NCBI RefSeq assembly: GCF_030540875.1
Contig: NZ_JAUOEM010000001.1
Span: 682,001 to 746,000 of the forward strand
Origin: Flavivirga amylovorans
GTDB lineage: Bacteria > Bacteroidota > Bacteroidia > Flavobacteriales > Flavobacteriaceae
Direction: 5' to 3'
Length of the DNA: 64,000 bases
Part shown: positions 53,275-61,218 of the stretch, in pieces
How positions within the stretch are numbered: position 1 is the first letter of the stretch
Layout of the letters: each line of letters opens with the position of its first letter
Translations under genes and position numbers: made by a program
The notes under the pieces: model-generated
Database searches by the model: none
What the model saw: only the letters and a program-made list of their open reading frames with translations
Told to the model about the DNA's origin: nothing

Positions 53275-53880
53275 TTGGAAGTTATTACTATAAATAATGA
53301 AACTTTTTCTAGAAAAAGTACTGAATTAATTTCTCAAATAGATTTTAATCCAGATATTATTGTAGGTATTCTAAATGGAGGAGGTTATGTGGTTAATGAA
53401 ATCAAAAATGAAAAAAGGTTTGAGCATGTTCAATTTGAATCAATAAAACTTCAAAGAGATAATAGGTTGAAAAATAATTATTTCACCAGACTTATATTAA
53501 AACGGTTACCTTATAGTATTACAAATTGGCTTAGAGTATATGAGTCTAATAAAGCAAAAAAAGCAATTGAAACTTTAAACTTAGAGAACTTATCCAATAG
53601 TGGTATTAATTTTAAATTTAATTCAAATTCAAAAAAAACTGTTGATAATATTCTTATAATTGATGATGCTATAGATACAGGCAAAACTATGTTTATTGCC
53701 AAAAAATATTTAATCAAAAGATTTCCTGAAGCGAAAATTAAAACAGCAGTAATTTCTTGGACCATAGAAAAATCAATTATAGTGCCAGATTATTATTTGT
53801 TTAAAAATAGTTTAGTTCGATATCCGTGGTCTAAAGATTATAAAGAAAAAGATTTTGAAAAAAAAAGCTTTAGTAGTTGA
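53275..53880 (+). CDS. phosphoribosyltransferase-like protein
   Basis: A 201-residue protein with the type I PRTase fold: IIVGILNGGGYVVNEI near residue 28 and the PRPP-binding loop NILIIDDAIDTGKTM near 125-139. The base specificity cannot be read. It begins with TTG immediately after the recR stop; no in-frame Met precedes the core. Its 3' end overlaps the HAD gene by 26 nt. The coupled PRTase-HAD pair suggests one pathway acting on a phosphoribosyl compound, but no named pathway fits. Confidence 0.78.
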   Translation: MEVITINNETFSRKSTELISQIDFNPDIIVGILNGGGYVVNEIKNEKRFEHVQFESIKLQRDNRLKNNYFTRLILKRLPYSITNWLRVYESNKAKKAIETLNLENLSNSGINFKFNSNSKKTVDNILIIDDAIDTGKTMFIAKKYLIKRFPEAKIKTAVISWTIEKSIIVPDYYLFKNSLVRYPWSKDYKEKDFEKKSFSS

Positions 53881-54463
53881 TTTAGATGGAACACTATATA
53901 CAATAAATACGTTTCATTACTTCATAAAATACCTCATTAAATTTTGTGTAAAACATATTAAAATAATCTTGCTTGTTAAGTTATGTGCTGCAATCGGTTC
54001 CAGATTATATGTGTCTCATGATAAAATGAAGTATAACATATTAAAACTACTAAAAAATAGAAATGATATCAATTATGGAGCTTTTGTAAATTCTATTTCG
54101 TCTAAAAAACGATTTATTCCACATCTTCAAGATACTATTTTTCATGTTAAAATATTAGCAACAGCTGCCCCATCATGTTATGCAAATATTATAGCGAAAA
54201 ATGAAGGTTTAGTTTGTTTGGGTACAGATTTTCCATATACTAAGTTTGCCCAAAATTTTGAAAATAGTAAAATCAATAAAAAAGAAAATGTTTTAAAATA
54301 CTTAGAAAACCAAAACATTTACGAAATTGATACATTTGTTACCGATCACATAGATGATTTACCAATTATAAAAATAGCAACAAATAATATTATTATAAAC
54401 CCTCATAAAGAATTATTAAATATTCTAAAACAAAATTCAATTTCTTTTGAAGTAATAAATTAA
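53855..54463 (+). CDS. HAD-superfamily hydrolase
   Basis: A 202-residue phosphatase-like protein. Motif I is VVDLDGTLY with Asp9 and Asp11, motif II is near ILATAAPS, Lys is in KKENVLKY, and motif IV is TDHIDDLPII. A hydrophobic helix pair at about 22-50 forms a cap region that could touch the membrane. The start is TTG at 53855, inside the PRTase reading frame (26-nt overlap), implying translational coupling. Base composition is slightly more AT-rich than its neighbours. Confidence 0.78.
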   Translation: MKKKALVVDLDGTLYTINTFHYFIKYLIKFCVKHIKIILLVKLCAAIGSRLYVSHDKMKYNILKLLKNRNDINYGAFVNSISSKKRFIPHLQDTIFHVKILATAAPSCYANIIAKNEGLVCLGTDFPYTKFAQNFENSKINKKENVLKYLENQNIYEIDTFVTDHIDDLPIIKIATNNIIINPHKELLNILKQNSISFEVIN

Positions 54464-54552
54464 AGGTTTTAACTTTACCGAGAAACAAAAAAGGAATAAT
54501 TGAAAATGATTATTTAATTAGGAATAATTTAAAATAAAATCACTTTTTTTAT

Positions 54553-54560
54553 TAATTTTG
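54553..54560 (+). promoter_or_regulatory. probable -7 box upstream of the E2 gene
   Basis: TAATTTTG matches the TAnnTTTG consensus 37 bp before the start codon. No clear TTG at the expected upstream distance. Confidence 0.5.
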
Positions 54561-54597
54561 CATTCAAAATAAAAAAAACAAGTATTACGTTATTAAT

Positions 54598-55923
54598 ATG
54601 GCAAAGTTTGAACTTAAATTACCGAAAATGGGTGAGAGTGTTGCAGAAGCAACAATAACATCTTGGTTAAAGGAGATTGGAGATACTATCGAAATGGATG
54701 AGCCTGTTTTAGAAATAGCAACAGATAAAGTAGATAGTGAGGTGCCAAGTGAAGTTGATGGTGTTTTAGTTGAGAAGTTTTTTAATGTAGATGATGTTGT
54801 TAAAGTAGGTGAGGTCATTGCTGTTATTGAAATAGAAGGCGATAGTGATTTAGTAAATGAAGGAGATGCAGTTGTTGGCGAAGAAGTTGAGTCTAAAGAA
54901 GAAGCTGTTGGGCAATTAGAAGAAGCTATTACTATAGCTAAAGAAACAGTTGCACCTATAGCTTCAAATGATGAGCGTTTTTATTCACCGCTTGTTAAAA
55001 ATATAGCGAAGCAAGAGGGAATTAATCAAGAAGAGTTAGATGCTATTTCTGGTAGTGGAAAAGATGGACGTGTTACTAAGAATGATATTCTCGGTTATAT
55101 GGAAAATAGAGAAAGTGCTAAAAAAGAACAAGTTGTACAAAATAATGCATCTGTTGTTCAATCTATACCTGTAGAGAAATCAAAGACTGCTATAGCTCCA
55201 GTAGTTTCTAGTGGAGAGGATGACATAATAGAAATGACTAGAATGGGCAAAATTATTGCGCATCATATGGTTGAGTCTATACAAAAATCGGCACATGTAC
55301 AAAGTTTTATTGAAGCTGATGTTACCAAAATATGGAACTGGAGGAAGAAGGTAAAGGATGGGTTTATGAAACGTGAAGGTGAGAATTTAACCTTTACACC
55401 AATTTTTATGGAAGCCATAGCTAAAGCACTTCGTGATTTCCCAATGATGAATATTTCATTACAAGGGGATACCATTGTGAAAAAGAAAAATATTAATCTA
55501 GGTATGGCAGCTGCATTGCCAGATGGTAATTTAATAGTACCAGTTATAAAAAATGCTGATCAACTTAATTTAGTTGGTATGACTAAACAAGTTAACGATT
55601 TAGCAAACAGAGCACGATTAAATAAGTTAAAACCAGATGATATTCAGGGAGGTACTTACACTGTAACTAATGTAGGAACATTTGGTAGTATTATGGGAAC
55701 CCCAATAATAAACCAGCCACAAGTTGGTATATTGGCGCTTGGAGCAATTAGAAAAGTACCAGCTGTAATTGAAACCCCAGAAGGTGATTTTATAGGAATT
55801 CGTTATAGAATGTTTTTATCTCACTCATACGATCATCGTGTCGTTAATGGAGCGCTTGGAGGGCAGTTTGTAAAATCAGTAAAAGACTATCTCGAAGCTT
55901 GGGATAGTGATAGAGAAATATAA
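54598..55923 (+). CDS. 2-oxo acid dehydrogenase E2 acyltransferase (lipoyl-bearing)
   Basis: A 441-residue E2 subunit. It has one lipoyl domain with Lys44 in DKVDSEVPS, a peripheral-subunit-binding domain (about 126-165, YSPLVKNIAKQEGI...GRVTKNDIL), and the catalytic domain (about 210-441). The active-site signature reads HRVVNG at 413-418: His413 is present but the usual HxxxDG Asp is Asn417. A similar variant may occur in related Bacteroidota E2s. E1 and E3 genes are not adjacent, so whether it serves branched-chain or another 2-oxo acid is open; branched-chain is my guess from the overall look. Confidence 0.9.
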   Translation: MAKFELKLPKMGESVAEATITSWLKEIGDTIEMDEPVLEIATDKVDSEVPSEVDGVLVEKFFNVDDVVKVGEVIAVIEIEGDSDLVNEGDAVVGEEVESKEEAVGQLEEAITIAKETVAPIASNDERFYSPLVKNIAKQEGINQEELDAISGSGKDGRVTKNDILGYMENRESAKKEQVVQNNASVVQSIPVEKSKTAIAPVVSSGEDDIIEMTRMGKIIAHHMVESIQKSAHVQSFIEADVTKIWNWRKKVKDGFMKREGENLTFTPIFMEAIAKALRDFPMMNISLQGDTIVKKKNINLGMAAALPDGNLIVPVIKNADQLNLVGMTKQVNDLANRARLNKLKPDDIQGGTYTVTNVGTFGSIMGTPIINQPQVGILALGAIRKVPAVIETPEGDFIGIRYRMFLSHSYDHRVVNGALGGQFVKSVKDYLEAWDSDREI

Positions 55924-55944
55924 TTTTTAAAAATAAATGTATAA

Positions 55945-55975
55945 AAAACCAACTTTAAAACAGTTGGTTTTTTTG
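55945..55975 (+). terminator. terminator of the E2 gene
   Basis: AAAACCAACT pairs with AGTTGGTTTT around TTAAAAC, followed by TTTTG; a perfect 10-bp stem. Confidence 0.85.
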
Positions 55976-56027
55976 TTTCTACACTTTGCAATTTACTATC
56001 TTTACATCTTAATCAATAATTACTTAA

Positions 56028-56801
56028 ATGCAGCTAAGCCTCACTAAACCCATTTGTTTCTTCGATTTAGAGACAACAGGAGTAAACATCTCAAAAGATA
56101 GGGTTGTTGAAATTTCTATTCTTAAAGTGTTTCCTAACGGAACGGAAGAAAGCAAAACATGGTTGGTAAACCCAGAAATGAAAATACCAAAGGAGGTTGT
56201 AGAAATTCATGGTATTACCGATGAAAAAGTTGCTAACGAACCAACATTTAAAGAATTGGCCAAAGAGATTTATAACATGATTAAAGATTCAGATTTAGGT
56301 GGGTTTAATTCTAATAGATTTGATATCCCTTTATTGGCCGAAGAGATGTTGCGTGCAGATATTGATTTTGACATGAAAAACCGTTTAGCTATAGATGTAC
56401 AAACTATTTTTCATAAAATGGAACAACGTACGTTAAGTGCTGCGTATAAATTTTACTGTGACGAAAATCTGGATGGTGCGCACAGTGCAGAAGCAGACAC
56501 TAAAGCCACTTACGAGGTCTTAAAAGCACAAATCGAGAAGTATGATGAAGTAGAAAATAACACGAAGTTTTTAGCTGAGTTTAGTTCAAGAAAAAAATTC
56601 GCAGATTTTGCTGGCTTTATAGCATATAATAAAGAAGGAGTTGAATGTTTTTCTTTTGGAAAACATAAAGGCAAGTTAGTTACAGACGTATTAGAAAAAG
56701 AACCAGGATATTTTGGATGGTTGCTAAATGCTGATTTTCCTTTGTATACTAAAAAAGTACTAACAAGTATAAAACTTAGAAACTTTAATAACAAATTATA
56801 A
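56028..56801 (+). CDS. DEDDh 3'-5' exonuclease (DNA polymerase III epsilon-like)
   Basis: A 257-residue nuclease. Exonuclease motif I is FFDLETTG with Asp13 and Glu15. Motif II is in GFNSNRFDIPLL, and motif III is HSAEADTKATYEV with His and Asp. A C-terminal region (about 195-257, FSFGKHKGKLVTDVLEKEPGYFGWLL) resembles the small exonuclease-associated domain found in Bacteroidota homologues. It could proofread or act in repair. It is likely read with the following FAA-hydrolase gene, although a repeat lies between them. Confidence 0.88.
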   Translation: MQLSLTKPICFFDLETTGVNISKDRVVEISILKVFPNGTEESKTWLVNPEMKIPKEVVEIHGITDEKVANEPTFKELAKEIYNMIKDSDLGGFNSNRFDIPLLAEEMLRADIDFDMKNRLAIDVQTIFHKMEQRTLSAAYKFYCDENLDGAHSAEADTKATYEVLKAQIEKYDEVENNTKFLAEFSSRKKFADFAGFIAYNKEGVECFSFGKHKGKLVTDVLEKEPGYFGWLLNADFPLYTKKVLTSIKLRNFNNKL

Positions 56802-56807
56802 CGATTT

Positions 56808-56888
56808 TGTCATTCCTGCGAAGGTAGGAATCCATTTAATTATCGAATTATGACCAAAAAGTAGATTCTTGCTTTGGCAGGAATGACA
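56808..56888. repeat. 81-bp repeat with TGTCATTCCTGC terminal inverted repeats
   Basis: TGTCATTCCTGC (56808-56819) and its exact complement (56877-56888) bound an AT-rich centre that also holds a GGTAGGAATC half-copy. The same core, TGTCATTCCTG, returns at 60939-60949 after ftsY. Its right end runs into the start region of the FAA-hydrolase gene. Confidence 0.7.
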
Positions 56889-56894
56889 GAAGAT

Positions 56895-57506
56895 ATGAAA
56901 CTTATTTGCATAGGTCGGAATTATACCGAACACATTAAAGAATTAGAAAATGAAAAACCGACAGACCCTGTGGTTTTTTTGAAGCCTGATACGGCAATTT
57001 TGTTGAAAAAACAGCCCTTTTTTATTCCAGATTTCTCAAACGATGTACATCATGAGGTTGAAATTTTGGTAAAAATTAACAGGGTAGGGAAGTATATTGA
57101 TAGAAAATTTGCACATAAATATTATAAGGAAATTGGTTTAGGAATTGATTTTACAGCTCGTGATTTGCAAAGTCAATTAAAGGCTAAAGGGTTGCCGTGG
57201 GATAAGGCTAAAGCTTTTGATGGTGCTGCAGTGATAGGTAGTTGGTTGGACGTAGGTGACTTTAAAGATATCAATAATATCAATTTTTCCTTGCAAAAAA
57301 ATGATCATGTTGTCCAAAAAGGTAATACGAGTCTTATGTTATGGAAAATTAACGAATTGATAGAATATGTGTCAAAATATTTTACTTTAAAGATAGGAGA
57401 TATTATCTTTACGGGCACACCAGCAGGTGTTGGCAAAGTAATAGCTAATGATAAATTAAAAGGTTTTATAGACGATAAAGAAATGTTTTCAATAACAGTA
57501 AAATAA
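56895..57506 (+). CDS. fumarylacetoacetate hydrolase-family protein
   Basis: A 203-residue metal-dependent hydrolase/isomerase of the FAH family: MKLICIGRNYTEHIKEL start, HHEVEILVKI and the metal ligands in EVE, GIDFTARDLQ, and the C-terminal GDIIFTGTPAGVG. Relatives act as fumarylpyruvate or acylpyruvate hydrolases or oxaloacetate tautomerase; no aromatic-degradation neighbours are present. ATG 56895 is chosen because homologues start there; upstream in-frame codons (TTG 56874, ATG 56883) derive from the repeat. The next gene starts directly after the stop. Confidence 0.88.
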   Translation: MKLICIGRNYTEHIKELENEKPTDPVVFLKPDTAILLKKQPFFIPDFSNDVHHEVEILVKINRVGKYIDRKFAHKYYKEIGLGIDFTARDLQSQLKAKGLPWDKAKAFDGAAVIGSWLDVGDFKDINNINFSLQKNDHVVQKGNTSLMLWKINELIEYVSKYFTLKIGDIIFTGTPAGVGKVIANDKLKGFIDDKEMFSITVK

Positions 57507-57848
57507 ATGGAGCAACATTACAAATTAATTAGAGTACGAGAGCTAGCGGATAATGATGAAGATTTTATAAAAACTTTAGCTGAGACTTTTTTAGAAGAAG
57601 TCCCAGAAGATGCAGAACGATTAAAAAAAGCAGTAGCTGAAGGAGATTGTTTTAATGCTTATCAAGCAGCCCATAAAATGAAGCCGACAGTAGATTTGTT
57701 CGAATTAGGAGTGTTAGATATATTAATTGAAGTTCAAGATTGGGGTAAATTTGAAAAGCGAGATTTAGATATTACGTCTCAGTTAAAAACTGTTTTAGAT
57801 GCAGTAGATATGGCTGTAGCAGAAATAAGATCAGATTTTAACTTATAA
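57507..57848 (+). CDS. Hpt-domain (histidine phosphotransfer) protein
   Basis: A 113-residue all-helical protein with the Hpt signature AYQAAHKMKPTVDLFEL; the phospho-accepting residue should be His56. It would pass phosphate between a hybrid histidine kinase and a response regulator, neither of which is nearby. The start ATG directly follows the FAA-hydrolase stop, and its stop overlaps the cinA start by one base (TAATG), so the three genes form one operon. Confidence 0.85.
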   Translation: MEQHYKLIRVRELADNDEDFIKTLAETFLEEVPEDAERLKKAVAEGDCFNAYQAAHKMKPTVDLFELGVLDILIEVQDWGKFEKRDLDITSQLKTVLDAVDMAVAEIRSDFNL

Positions 57849-59098
57849 TGTTAGCCGAAATAATTACTATTGGAGATGAGCTTCTTATAGGACAAGTTAT
57901 AGATACCAATTCAGTATTTATTGCAAAACAACTCAACAAAATTGGCGTATCTGTTTACCAAATAACATCTGTTCAAGATGATAAATCACATATCTTAAAA
58001 GCTTTAAAAGAAGCTGAAAACAATGTGGATATTGTTATTCTTACTGGAGGTTTAGGGCCAACAAAAGATGATATTACCAAAAAAACAATAGCTGAATATT
58101 TTAACGATACTTTAATTAAAGATGATTCAGTTTTGGATAATATTGAATACATCTGGCGAAACTATGTAGGAGGAGCACTTTTGCAAGTAAATAAAGATCA
58201 AGCCTTAGTGCCATCAAAAGCACAGGTGCTAATGAACAAACTAGGCACGGCGCCTGGTATGTGGTTGGAAAAAGATGATAAAGTTTTTGTGTCACTTCCC
58301 GGTGTACCCTATGAAATGAATGCATTGATTGAGCATCAGGTAGTCCCTAAACTAAAAGAAAAATATAACTGTCCTTTTATTTTGCATAAAACGTTATTAG
58401 TATACGGTTTAGGTGAAAGTGCATTAGCAGATAGAATAGAATCTTGGGAAGATGCCCTGCCTGAGCATGTTAAATTGGCATACTTGCCAAGTTTAGGTTT
58501 AATGAGGTTACGATTATCAACAAAAGGATTTAATGAAGAACTGGTTAAAGAAGATGTTCAAAAAGAAATAGGCAAAGTATTACCTTTAATCAAAGATGAG
58601 TTTTTTGGTTTTGAAGATGAAGAAGGATCGGTTGAAACAGTTATTTCTAAGCGCTTAACCAAAATAGGAAAAACATTAGCAATTGCCGAAAGTTGTACAG
58701 GAGGAACAGTTGCAGAACGGTTTACTGTTAATCCGGGGGCTTCAGCTTACTTTAATGGAGGTGTCGTAACATATTCAACAGAATCTAAAATTAATGTTTT
58801 AGGTGTTTCAAAAAATGACATTGAAACACATTCTGTAGTTAGTTCTGAAGTAGTAGAATCTATGGCACAAAATGCCTTGCGATTATTTCAATCAGATTTT
58901 GCCGTAGCAACAACAGGAAATGCAGGGCCTACTAAAGGGGATTCCGATGCAGAAGTAGGAACTGTTTTTATAGGAATTGCTACAAAAAATGGTGTGTATT
59001 CCGAAGGGTTTAACTTTGGAAATCACCGCGTAAAAGTGATAAATAAAGCGGTAAATAAAGCATTGGAAATGTTACTGAAAGAAATTTTTAAAAATTGA
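57848..59098 (+). CDS. cinA: CinA-like competence/damage-inducible protein (nicotinamide-nucleotide amidase type)
   Basis: A 416-residue two-domain protein. The N-terminal MoCF-like domain (about 1-170) has ITIGDELLIGQVIDTNS and TGGLGPTKDDITKKTIAEYF. The C-terminal CinA domain (about 265-416) has IAESCTGGTVAERFTVNPGAS, SAYFNGGVVTYS and ATTGNAGPTKG. The known activities of this family are ADP-ribose pyrophosphatase and NMN deamidase in NAD recycling. It is coupled to the Hpt gene by a TAATG overlap. Confidence 0.93.
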   Translation: MLAEIITIGDELLIGQVIDTNSVFIAKQLNKIGVSVYQITSVQDDKSHILKALKEAENNVDIVILTGGLGPTKDDITKKTIAEYFNDTLIKDDSVLDNIEYIWRNYVGGALLQVNKDQALVPSKAQVLMNKLGTAPGMWLEKDDKVFVSLPGVPYEMNALIEHQVVPKLKEKYNCPFILHKTLLVYGLGESALADRIESWEDALPEHVKLAYLPSLGLMRLRLSTKGFNEELVKEDVQKEIGKVLPLIKDEFFGFEDEEGSVETVISKRLTKIGKTLAIAESCTGGTVAERFTVNPGASAYFNGGVVTYSTESKINVLGVSKNDIETHSVVSSEVVESMAQNALRLFQSDFAVATTGNAGPTKGDSDAEVGTVFIGIATKNGVYSEGFNFGNHRVKVINKAVNKALEMLLKEIFKN

Positions 59099-59109
59099 TT
59101 AGATTTAGG

Positions 59110-59139
59110 TTGCTGTAAATTAAAGAATTTGTATATTTG
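59110..59139 (+). promoter_or_regulatory. promoter of the rpmB-rpmG-DUF4295 operon
   Basis: TTG (59110-59112), 19-bp spacer and TATATTTG (59132-59139): a full match to the Bacteroidota housekeeping promoter. The start point would be about 35 nt ahead of rpmB. Confidence 0.85.
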
Positions 59140-59180
59140 CACCTCGATTTTAAGCAACAAAAAAATTAAAGTTATATATC

Positions 59181-59417
59181 ATGTCAAGAGTTTGTGAACT
59201 TACAGGAAAGAAGGCGATGGTTGGAAACAATGTTTCTCATGCATTAAACAGAACAAAACGTAAATTTAATGCGAATTTGTTAAAGAAACGTTTTTACATT
59301 CCAGAAGAAGACAACTGGATAACTTTAAAAGTTTCTGCATCTGCTTTAAAAACTATTAACAAAATAGGTATATCCGCAGCAATTAAGGAAGCAAAATCTA
59401 AAGGATTTTTAAAATAA
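59181..59417 (+). CDS. rpmB: 50S ribosomal protein L28
   Basis: A 78-residue basic protein with the L28 opening [27 protein letters not shown] and the [28 protein letters not shown] core. It binds 23S rRNA in the large subunit. It is first in the operon rpmB-rpmG-DUF4295, ahead of ftsY, the usual Bacteroidota order. Confidence 0.97.
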   Translation: MSRVCELTGKKAMVGNNVSHALNRTKRKFNANLLKKRFYIPEEDNWITLKVSASALKTINKIGISAAIKEAKSKGFLK

Positions 59418-59441
59418 TAGCTGTATTTAATAAGTAAAGAA

Positions 59442-59624
59442 ATGGCAAAGAGAGGTAATAGAATACAAGTAATTTTAGAATGTACAGAGCATAAAGAGTC
59501 TGGACAACCAGGAACTTCTAGATACATTACTACTAAGAATAAAAAGAATACGCCAGATAGAATGGAAATTAAAAAATTTAATCCTATTCTTAAACGTATG
59601 ACAGTTCATAAAGAGATAAAATAA
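59442..59624 (+). CDS. rpmG: 50S ribosomal protein L33
   Basis: A 60-residue basic protein with the L33 pattern [35 protein letters not shown] and [17 protein letters not shown]. The zinc-binding CxxC pairs of some L33 forms are absent, so this is the zinc-free type. It sits 24 nt after rpmB. Confidence 0.97.
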   Translation: MAKRGNRIQVILECTEHKESGQPGTSRYITTKNKKNTPDRMEIKKFNPILKRMTVHKEIK

Positions 59625-59630
59625 TAAGTC

Positions 59631-59783
59631 ATGGCAAAGAAATCAGTAGCATCATTACAAACTGGATCTAAAAGATTAACAAAAGCTATCAAGATGGTAA
59701 AGTCTCCAAAAACTGGAGCTTACATGTTTGTTGAATCCATTATGAATCCAGAACAAGTTAACGACTTTTTTAAGAAAAACTAA
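59631..59783 (+). CDS. DUF4295 protein (small ribosome-associated candidate)
   Basis: A complete 50-residue frame from ATG 59631 to TAA 59781-59783: MAKKSVASLQTGSKRLTKAI, then KMVKSPKTGAYMFVESIMNP and EQVNDFFKKN. This is the DUF4295 family, found almost only in Bacteroidota, always between rpmG and ftsY. Its size, charge and position suggest a ribosomal or ribosome-associated protein; the exact role is unknown to me. It starts 6 nt after the rpmG stop. Confidence 0.9.
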   Translation: MAKKSVASLQTGSKRLTKAIKMVKSPKTGAYMFVESIMNPEQVNDFFKKN

Positions 59784-59806
59784 AACAGTACGTTTCAAAA
59801 TATTAT

Positions 59807-59838
59807 AAGCTGCTTTCTTTTCAGGAAGCAGCTTTTTA
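59807..59838 (+). terminator. terminator after DUF4295
   Basis: AAGCTGCTTTC (59807-59817) pairs with GGAAGCAGCTT (59824-59834), one G-U pair, followed by TTT. ftsY is therefore probably transcribed separately or by partial read-through. Confidence 0.8.
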
Positions 59839-59977
59839 TGTTTATATTTGGAAGGTTTTTCTGCCGTAATAGCAGTCAAAATTTATGGTGCGAAAATTGC
59901 CATTAATAATTTGAGCATAATCATATGGGACAAGGTTTTGCTGTTATCAATAAACAACAATCAAATAAGCTTAAAGA

Positions 59978-60931
59978 ATGAGTTTTTTTAAAAAAATATT
60001 TTCTTCAGAAAAAAAAGAAACCTTAGATAAAGGTTTAGAAAAATCTAAATCCACTTTTTTTGGAAAATTAAGTAAAGCCGTAGCAGGAAAATCTAAAGTA
60101 GATGATGAGGTTTTAGATGATCTTGAAGAAATATTAGTATCTAGTGATGTTGGCGTAAATACAACACTTAAAATTATAGAACGTATAGAAGAGCGTGTTT
60201 CTAAAGATAAATACTTAGGGACAGAAGAACTTAATGTTATTCTTCGTGAAGAAATTGCAGGTTTATTAAATGAAACAAATTTAGGAGAAGAAACAGAATT
60301 TGTTGTTCCAAGAGATAAAAAACCATACGTAATAATGGTCGTTGGCGTTAATGGAGTTGGAAAAACAACGACTATAGGTAAGTTGGCCTATCAATTTAAA
60401 AAACAAGGTTTAAAGGTTGTATTAGGTGCGGCAGATACGTTTAGAGCTGCTGCCATAGACCAATTACAAGTTTGGGCAGATAGAGTAGGTATACCCATTA
60501 TTAAACAATCTATGGGTAGTGACCCTGCATCCGTAGCATTCGATACTTTAGAGAGTGCGGTGACACAAGATGCTGATGTTGTTATTATAGATACTGCAGG
60601 ACGTTTGCATAATAAAGTGAATTTAATGAATGAGCTTACTAAGGTAAAGCGTGTCATGCAAAAAGTGGTAGATAATACACCTAATGATGTATTACTAGTT
60701 TTAGATGGATCTACTGGTCAAAATGCATTCGAACAAGCAAAACAGTTTACAGCAGCAACAGAGGTTACATCATTGGCAGTTACAAAACTAGACGGAACAG
60801 CAAAAGGAGGTGTCGTCATTGGTATTTCAGACCAGTTTAAAATTCCAGTAAAATATATAGGAGTAGGAGAAGGCATTGAGGATTTACAAGTATTCAACAA
60901 ATTTGAGTTTGTAGATTCGTTTTTTAAATGA
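59978..60931 (+). CDS. ftsY: signal recognition particle receptor FtsY
   Basis: A 317-residue SRP GTPase with a short N-terminal basic segment, the four-helix N domain (about 25-100) and the G domain. The P-loop GVNGVGKTT is at 123-131, followed by DTFRAAAIDQL, DTAGRLHNK, VTKLDGTAKGG and GVGEGIEDLQVF. It brings ribosome-nascent chain complexes to the SecYEG translocon. It lacks the long acidic A domain of E. coli FtsY, as usual in Bacteroidota. Confidence 0.96.
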   Translation: MSFFKKIFSSEKKETLDKGLEKSKSTFFGKLSKAVAGKSKVDDEVLDDLEEILVSSDVGVNTTLKIIERIEERVSKDKYLGTEELNVILREEIAGLLNETNLGEETEFVVPRDKKPYVIMVVGVNGVGKTTTIGKLAYQFKKQGLKVVLGAADTFRAAAIDQLQVWADRVGIPIIKQSMGSDPASVAFDTLESAVTQDADVVIIDTAGRLHNKVNLMNELTKVKRVMQKVVDNTPNDVLLVLDGSTGQNAFEQAKQFTAATEVTSLAVTKLDGTAKGGVVIGISDQFKIPVKYIGVGEGIEDLQVFNKFEFVDSFFK

Positions 60932-60941
60932 TCATTTTGTC

Positions 60942-60966
60942 ATTCCTGTGGAGACAGGAATTTCTT
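60942..60966 (+). terminator. repeat-derived hairpin acting as ftsY terminator
   Basis: ATTCCTGT-GGAG-ACAGGAAT (60942-60961) followed by TTCTTTTT. The left part TGTCATTCCTG matches the repeat at 56808, so the terminator appears to be built from a dispersed repeat. Confidence 0.65.
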
Positions 60967-60978
60967 TTTAGATATGAA

Positions 60979-61218
60979 ATGGCTTTAATATTTACTCATA
61001 ATCTTCTAATCAAAACATCTTCAAAAGCAGTCTTTAATGCCGTTACACTGCCAGAGCGTCTAAATAATTGGTGGATATTAAAAGGCTCAAGAATTCTTAA
61101 GTTAGATTCAGGATACAATTTGAATTTTACAGATGTTTATAATTGGTTTGGTAAGGTTTCTGAAGTAAAAAATAATGGAATCCTCCATTTAAAAATTACA
61201 GACTCAGAATTCAATTAA
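60979..61218 (+). pseudogene. truncated SRPBCC/AHSA1-like gene
   Basis: A 79-residue frame from ATG 60979 begins like an activator-of-Hsp90 type SRPBCC protein (LLIKTSSKAVFNAVTLPERL, NNWWILKGSRILKL, NFTDVYNWFGKVSEV). It stops at TAA 61216-61218, about halfway through the usual 140-150 residues, without the C-terminal helix that closes the hydrophobic pocket. The stop lies inside the 3' end of the convergent serine-hydrolase gene (8-nt overlap), which suggests a deletion or rearrangement joint there. It could still be expressed but is unlikely to fold as the full domain. Confidence 0.65.

Noticed and set aside
56874-56894. Upstream TTG or ATG start for the FAA-hydrolase gene
   Set aside because: These codons lie in or at the edge of the dispersed repeat, and homologues begin at MKLICIGRNY.
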